DNA of 64,000 bases from GCA-2731375 sp002731375 (GTDB lineage Bacteria; Pseudomonadota; Alphaproteobacteria; GCA-2731375). A model generated the notes under the pieces. That model was not told the origin of the DNA, did not search any database, and was given only the letters and a program-made list of their open reading frames with translations. Positions within the stretch are counted from its first letter, which is position 1. Each line of letters begins with the position of its first letter. Below are positions 61,520 to 64,000 of the stretch, in pieces. The translations under genes and the position numbers were made by a program. The stretch spans positions 1 through 64,000 of the forward strand of contig JASMDX010000029.1 in the NCBI GenBank assembly GCA_030752605.1, written 5' to 3'.

Positions 61520-63436
61520 CTAGCGCATCTTTTCCGTGATCACTTTGATGATGGTCGATGGTTTCAGCGGTTGTCCCTTGACCTCGCTCCAGCAATCAAT
61601 GTCGACCAGGAAGCGGGCCCGCAGCAGCCAGGCGAGTTGGGAATAGCGCCGATTGTCTTCGTCGATGATTTCGCTTTCGAGGCTGTCGGACCAGCTGTTC
61701 TCGATCGTCATCACCTCATCGAAGCCTCGCAAGATCTCCTTGATGCCGGAGGGCAGGGGCTGGATGAAGGTCAGGTGCATGGACGAAATCTTGTAGCCAT
61801 CCTTGCGTAGGCGCGTGACCGCCTCTTCGATGGCGCCTTTGGTACTGCCCCAGCCAATAATCAGCAGGTCGCCCTCGGGATCGCCAAACACCGGTGGCGG
61901 GGTTAGAGACTTCTGCAGGGTGGCCAGCTTCAGGCTGCGTTGCCGCATGCCTTCCTGGTTGATTTTCGGGTCGTAGGCGACGGCACTATTGCGGTCATGC
62001 GCCAGCCCGGTTACGCAATGCATGCCGTCGGGCTGGCCGGGAATAAAGCGCCGGGCGATGCCGGTGGTCTCGTCCCAGTCGTAGGGCTGGGCACCTTCGG
62101 CCAGTGTACACTGATCCAGCGGCGGGGCGACCCAGTCGTCTGTGAACTCGGGCCGGGGAAAAGGCTGTTGCGCGCTGGCTAGGTTGGCATCGGTCAACAG
62201 CAACACCACGGTGTTGAAGGTTTCCGCGATCTTGCGGGCGGTAATCACCGAATAGAAACAGTCCTCGATGCTGGAGGCAGCCATCACCACCTTGGGAGCA
62301 TCGCCATGGCCGCCAAAGCATGCGAACAGCAGATCGCCCTGCTCACCCTTTGTCGGCTGGCCGGTGCTGGGGCCGCCGCGCTGGACATCGACCACCACCA
62401 GCGGAATTTCCGCCATTATCGCCAGGCCGATGGTTTCCTGTTTCAGGGACAGGCCCGGACCGGAGGTGATCGTAATGGCGCATTTGCCGGAATAGGAGGC
62501 GCCGATAGCGAAGGCACAGGCGGCGATCTCATCCTCCGCCTGATGCACGATACCGCCAACCTTTTCGAAGATTTCACTTAGATAGTGCGAGGCCGAGGTC
62601 GCCGGCGTGATCGGGTACATGGCACAGACCTGCATGCCCGAGGCCAGCACGCCAAGCGCCAGGGCGGAATTGCCGTTCATCACGATCTGTGGCACCGTCG
62701 CCTTGACCGCCGGAATGTCGTACTTGAAATCCAGGTTGACCTCGGCCCAGGCATAACCGGCCTCCATCAGCTCGAAATTGGCGTTGATTATGGCCTGGCT
62801 CTTGTTGTTGAAGATGAAGGCGATCTGGTTTCGTGCTATCTCCGGATCGAAGCTGTAGATGTTGCACAACACGCCAAGCACGAACATGTTCTTGCCGCGC
62901 TTGGGGTCAGGCACCAGGCGCAGGCATTCCTCTTCCATGGGAATTTCATAAACCTGATAACCGGCTTCCAGCAGATCCTCATAGGCCTGCACATAGGACC
63001 CGACGATGGCCGGGTCACGGTCGTTGCGCCATTTATTTTCCAGCAGAATAGTGGCGCCGTGCTTTAGCTCGCCCTCGCGCACCCGGCCCAACAGGACCTG
63101 CTCGTTGAAGGCTACGACGAGATTTGTTTCATCGCCGCCGTTGGTGACCGAACTGGCGCCGACCCGAATGCGGTTGCCGCTGGCGCCTTCGATACTGCGG
63201 GCGGGAGGCTGGATTTCAGCCGGAATGATTTCCACGGTCCAGATGCCATTACCCTTGCGGGCGGCGATGGCGGCGAACGATTGACCACATTTTTGCGCCC
63301 CTTCACCGGAATCGCTGACGATTTCAACGATATGTTCGTCAAGGGTGTGGACGTTTTTTGCCAACGGGGCAGGTGCGCCGGCGGCTTTTTCTTCGTCCGG
63401 TAGTTTCGTTTTTAGGGCCGTATCCATATTTACCAT
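61520..63436 (-). CDS. korA: 2-oxoacid:acceptor oxidoreductase alpha subunit (gamma-alpha fusion)
   Basis: A 638-residue fusion. The gamma domain (about 35-225) begins IVSDSGEGAQKCGQSFA. The alpha (pyrimidine-binding) domain starts near 250 with the signature MYPITPATSASHYL (273-286), then QAEDEIAACAFAIGASYSGK and the ITSGPGLSLKQETIG loop. VVDVQRGGPSTGQPTKGEQGDL distinguishes the 2-oxoglutarate/2-oxoacid group. Pairs with KorB and the ferredoxin fusion downstream. A GltD-like flavoprotein is 41 bases upstream and co-oriented. Whether it is catabolic or works in CO2 fixation is not decided by sequence. Confidence 0.93.
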   Translation of the reverse strand: MVNMDTALKTKLPDEEKAAGAPAPLAKNVHTLDEHIVEIVSDSGEGAQKCGQSFAAIAARKGNGIWTVEIIPAEIQPPARSIEGASGNRIRVGASSVTNGGDETNLVVAFNEQVLLGRVREGELKHGATILLENKWRNDRDPAIVGSYVQAYEDLLEAGYQVYEIPMEEECLRLVPDPKRGKNMFVLGVLCNIYSFDPEIARNQIAFIFNNKSQAIINANFELMEAGYAWAEVNLDFKYDIPAVKATVPQIVMNGNSALALGVLASGMQVCAMYPITPATSASHYLSEIFEKVGGIVHQAEDEIAACAFAIGASYSGKCAITITSGPGLSLKQETIGLAIMAEIPLVVVDVQRGGPSTGQPTKGEQGDLLFACFGGHGDAPKVVMAASSIEDCFYSVITARKIAETFNTVVLLLTDANLASAQQPFPRPEFTDDWVAPPLDQCTLAEGAQPYDWDETTGIARRFIPGQPDGMHCVTGLAHDRNSAVAYDPKINQEGMRQRSLKLATLQKSLTPPPVFGDPEGDLLIIGWGSTKGAIEEAVTRLRKDGYKISSMHLTFIQPLPSGIKEILRGFDEVMTIENSWSDSLESEIIDEDNRRYSQLAWLLRARFLVDIDCWSEVKGQPLKPSTIIKVITEKMR

Positions 63437-63476
63437 ATCCGTTGTCGATTGATTTCAGGCCGCGGGTTCTTCACGC

Positions 63477-64000
63477 CTAGGCGCCCTGCAGGCGCACGAA
63501 GTTTCGTTCTTCAAGATTTATGCCGAATAGCGTGCCGCCGTCACCGCCCTGTTCGGGCAGATAGACAGCATCGGTATCGCGGATGCCGAGATAGGATTTG
63601 ATCGAGCGCGCCGCCTTGCGGCCCGCGCCCATAGCCAGGATTACCGTGGCGGCGCCGGTGACGATATCGCCGCCCGCATAGACCCCCGCCATTGAGGTAG
63701 CGAGATTCTCATCGGTGTCGAGATAGCCCCATTGGTTTAGCTTGAGCTTGCTGGTCTGGCCGATGATTGGGTTCGGGTTGGTGCCGATGGCATAGACCAC
63801 CATGTCGGCCTCGAACTCGTATTCGCTGCCTTCGATCGGCACCGGCCGGCGGCGTCCGGAATCATCGGGCTCACCCAGTTCCATTTCCAGACAGCGCATG
63901 CCGCGGACGTTGCCCTCGCCGTCGTCAAGAATTTCGACCGGCGTGGTCAGCCAGCGGAAATCAATGCCTTCCTCCTTGGCGTGGTGGATTTCCTCCTCCC
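63477..64000 (-). CDS. GltD-like FAD-dependent oxidoreductase, C-terminal part (runs off edge)
   Basis: The frame is open to the right end of the window; an internal Met at 63899 is not the start. The visible 174 residues show the C-terminal half of a glutamate-synthase small-subunit-like flavoprotein: VVYAIGTNPNP, LDTDENLATSMAGVYAGGDIV and GAATVILAMGAGRKAARSI, with FAD-contacting GGD. Glutamate synthase large subunit is not adjacent. In front of the 2-oxoacid:ferredoxin oxidoreductase genes it probably connects NAD(P)H with ferredoxin. N-terminal [4Fe-4S] domain, if present, lies outside the window. Confidence 0.88.
   Translation of the reverse strand, partial: EEEIHHAKEEGIDFRWLTTPVEILDDGEGNVRGMRCLEMELGEPDDSGRRRPVPIEGSEYEFEADMVVYAIGTNPNPIIGQTSKLKLNQWGYLDTDENLATSMAGVYAGGDIVTGAATVILAMGAGRKAARSIKSYLGIRDTDAVYLPEQGGDGGTLFGINLEERNFVRLQGA

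Noticed and set aside
60725..61810. 361-codon plus-strand open frame opposite korB/korA
   Set aside because: Shadow frame; korA and korB motifs are unambiguous.

Overview
The window looks like a chromosomal segment of a high-GC alphaproteobacterium, probably Rhodospirillales-like. This rests on gene families and arrangement, not on any search. The supporting signs are a RegB/RegA redox two-component pair, the alphaproteobacterial regulatory PTS set (truncated HprK, RapZ, an EIIA and HPr), a small zf-CHCC protein, and the rpmH-rnpA-yidD-yidC-ysxC-argB housekeeping operon.

Layout. Positions 1-20.4 kb are mostly core genes. They hold tRNA-Arg(CCG), a decayed ABC transporter gene, zf-CHCC, regB-regA, the hprK-rapZ-EIIA-HPr operon, the rpmH-to-argB operon, a TVP38 membrane protein overlapping a MerA/Lpd-like flavoprotein, an aldo/keto reductase, and a scar joining a Sel1-repeat fragment to an IS256-type transposase fragment. 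A nucleotide-sugar block follows (phosphomannomutase, UDP-glucose dehydrogenase, GalU), then a DnaJ-domain membrane protein coupled to a VWA-like protein, and a DUF3179 protein. From 20.4 to 30.8 kb come amino-acid and amine genes (an L-2-hydroxyglutarate oxidase-like flavoprotein, MipA/OmpV, a glutamine-synthetase-like ligase, a leucine-dehydrogenase-like enzyme), a hydrolase, a DHA2 exporter, and a metal-dependent amidohydrolase coupled to a CobW-type GTPase.

From 31.5 to 37.4 kb lies a compact catabolic unit: an enolase-superfamily enzyme, a carboxyltransferase with no biotin partner in view, and an NDP-forming acyl-CoA synthetase. It is divergent from an IclR regulator, with an 11-bp inverted repeat between them. 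From 37.8 to 58.1 kb is a broad accessory catabolic region: SDRs (one with lost catalytic residues), an amidase, an LLM flavoprotein, amidohydrolases, a molybdenum hydroxylase (FAD, 2Fe-2S and Mo subunits in that order), a PaaK-like CoA ligase, an acyl-CoA dehydrogenase and a Gal80-like Gfo/Idh protein. The last 6 kb encode a 2-oxoacid:ferredoxin oxidoreductase (fused gamma-alpha, beta), an unusually large ferredoxin fusion protein, and the C-terminal part of a GltD-like flavoprotein that runs off the right edge.

A recurring theme is gene decay by internal deletion. The ABC ATPase, a sensor kinase and an ArgE/DapE-type deacetylase each keep both ends but have lost the middle, and Sel1, IS256 and CocE fragments add to the picture. 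No CRISPR array, intact mobile element or obvious defence locus was seen. The least conventional items are the ferredoxin fusion and the enolase/carboxyltransferase/acyl-CoA synthetase unit.
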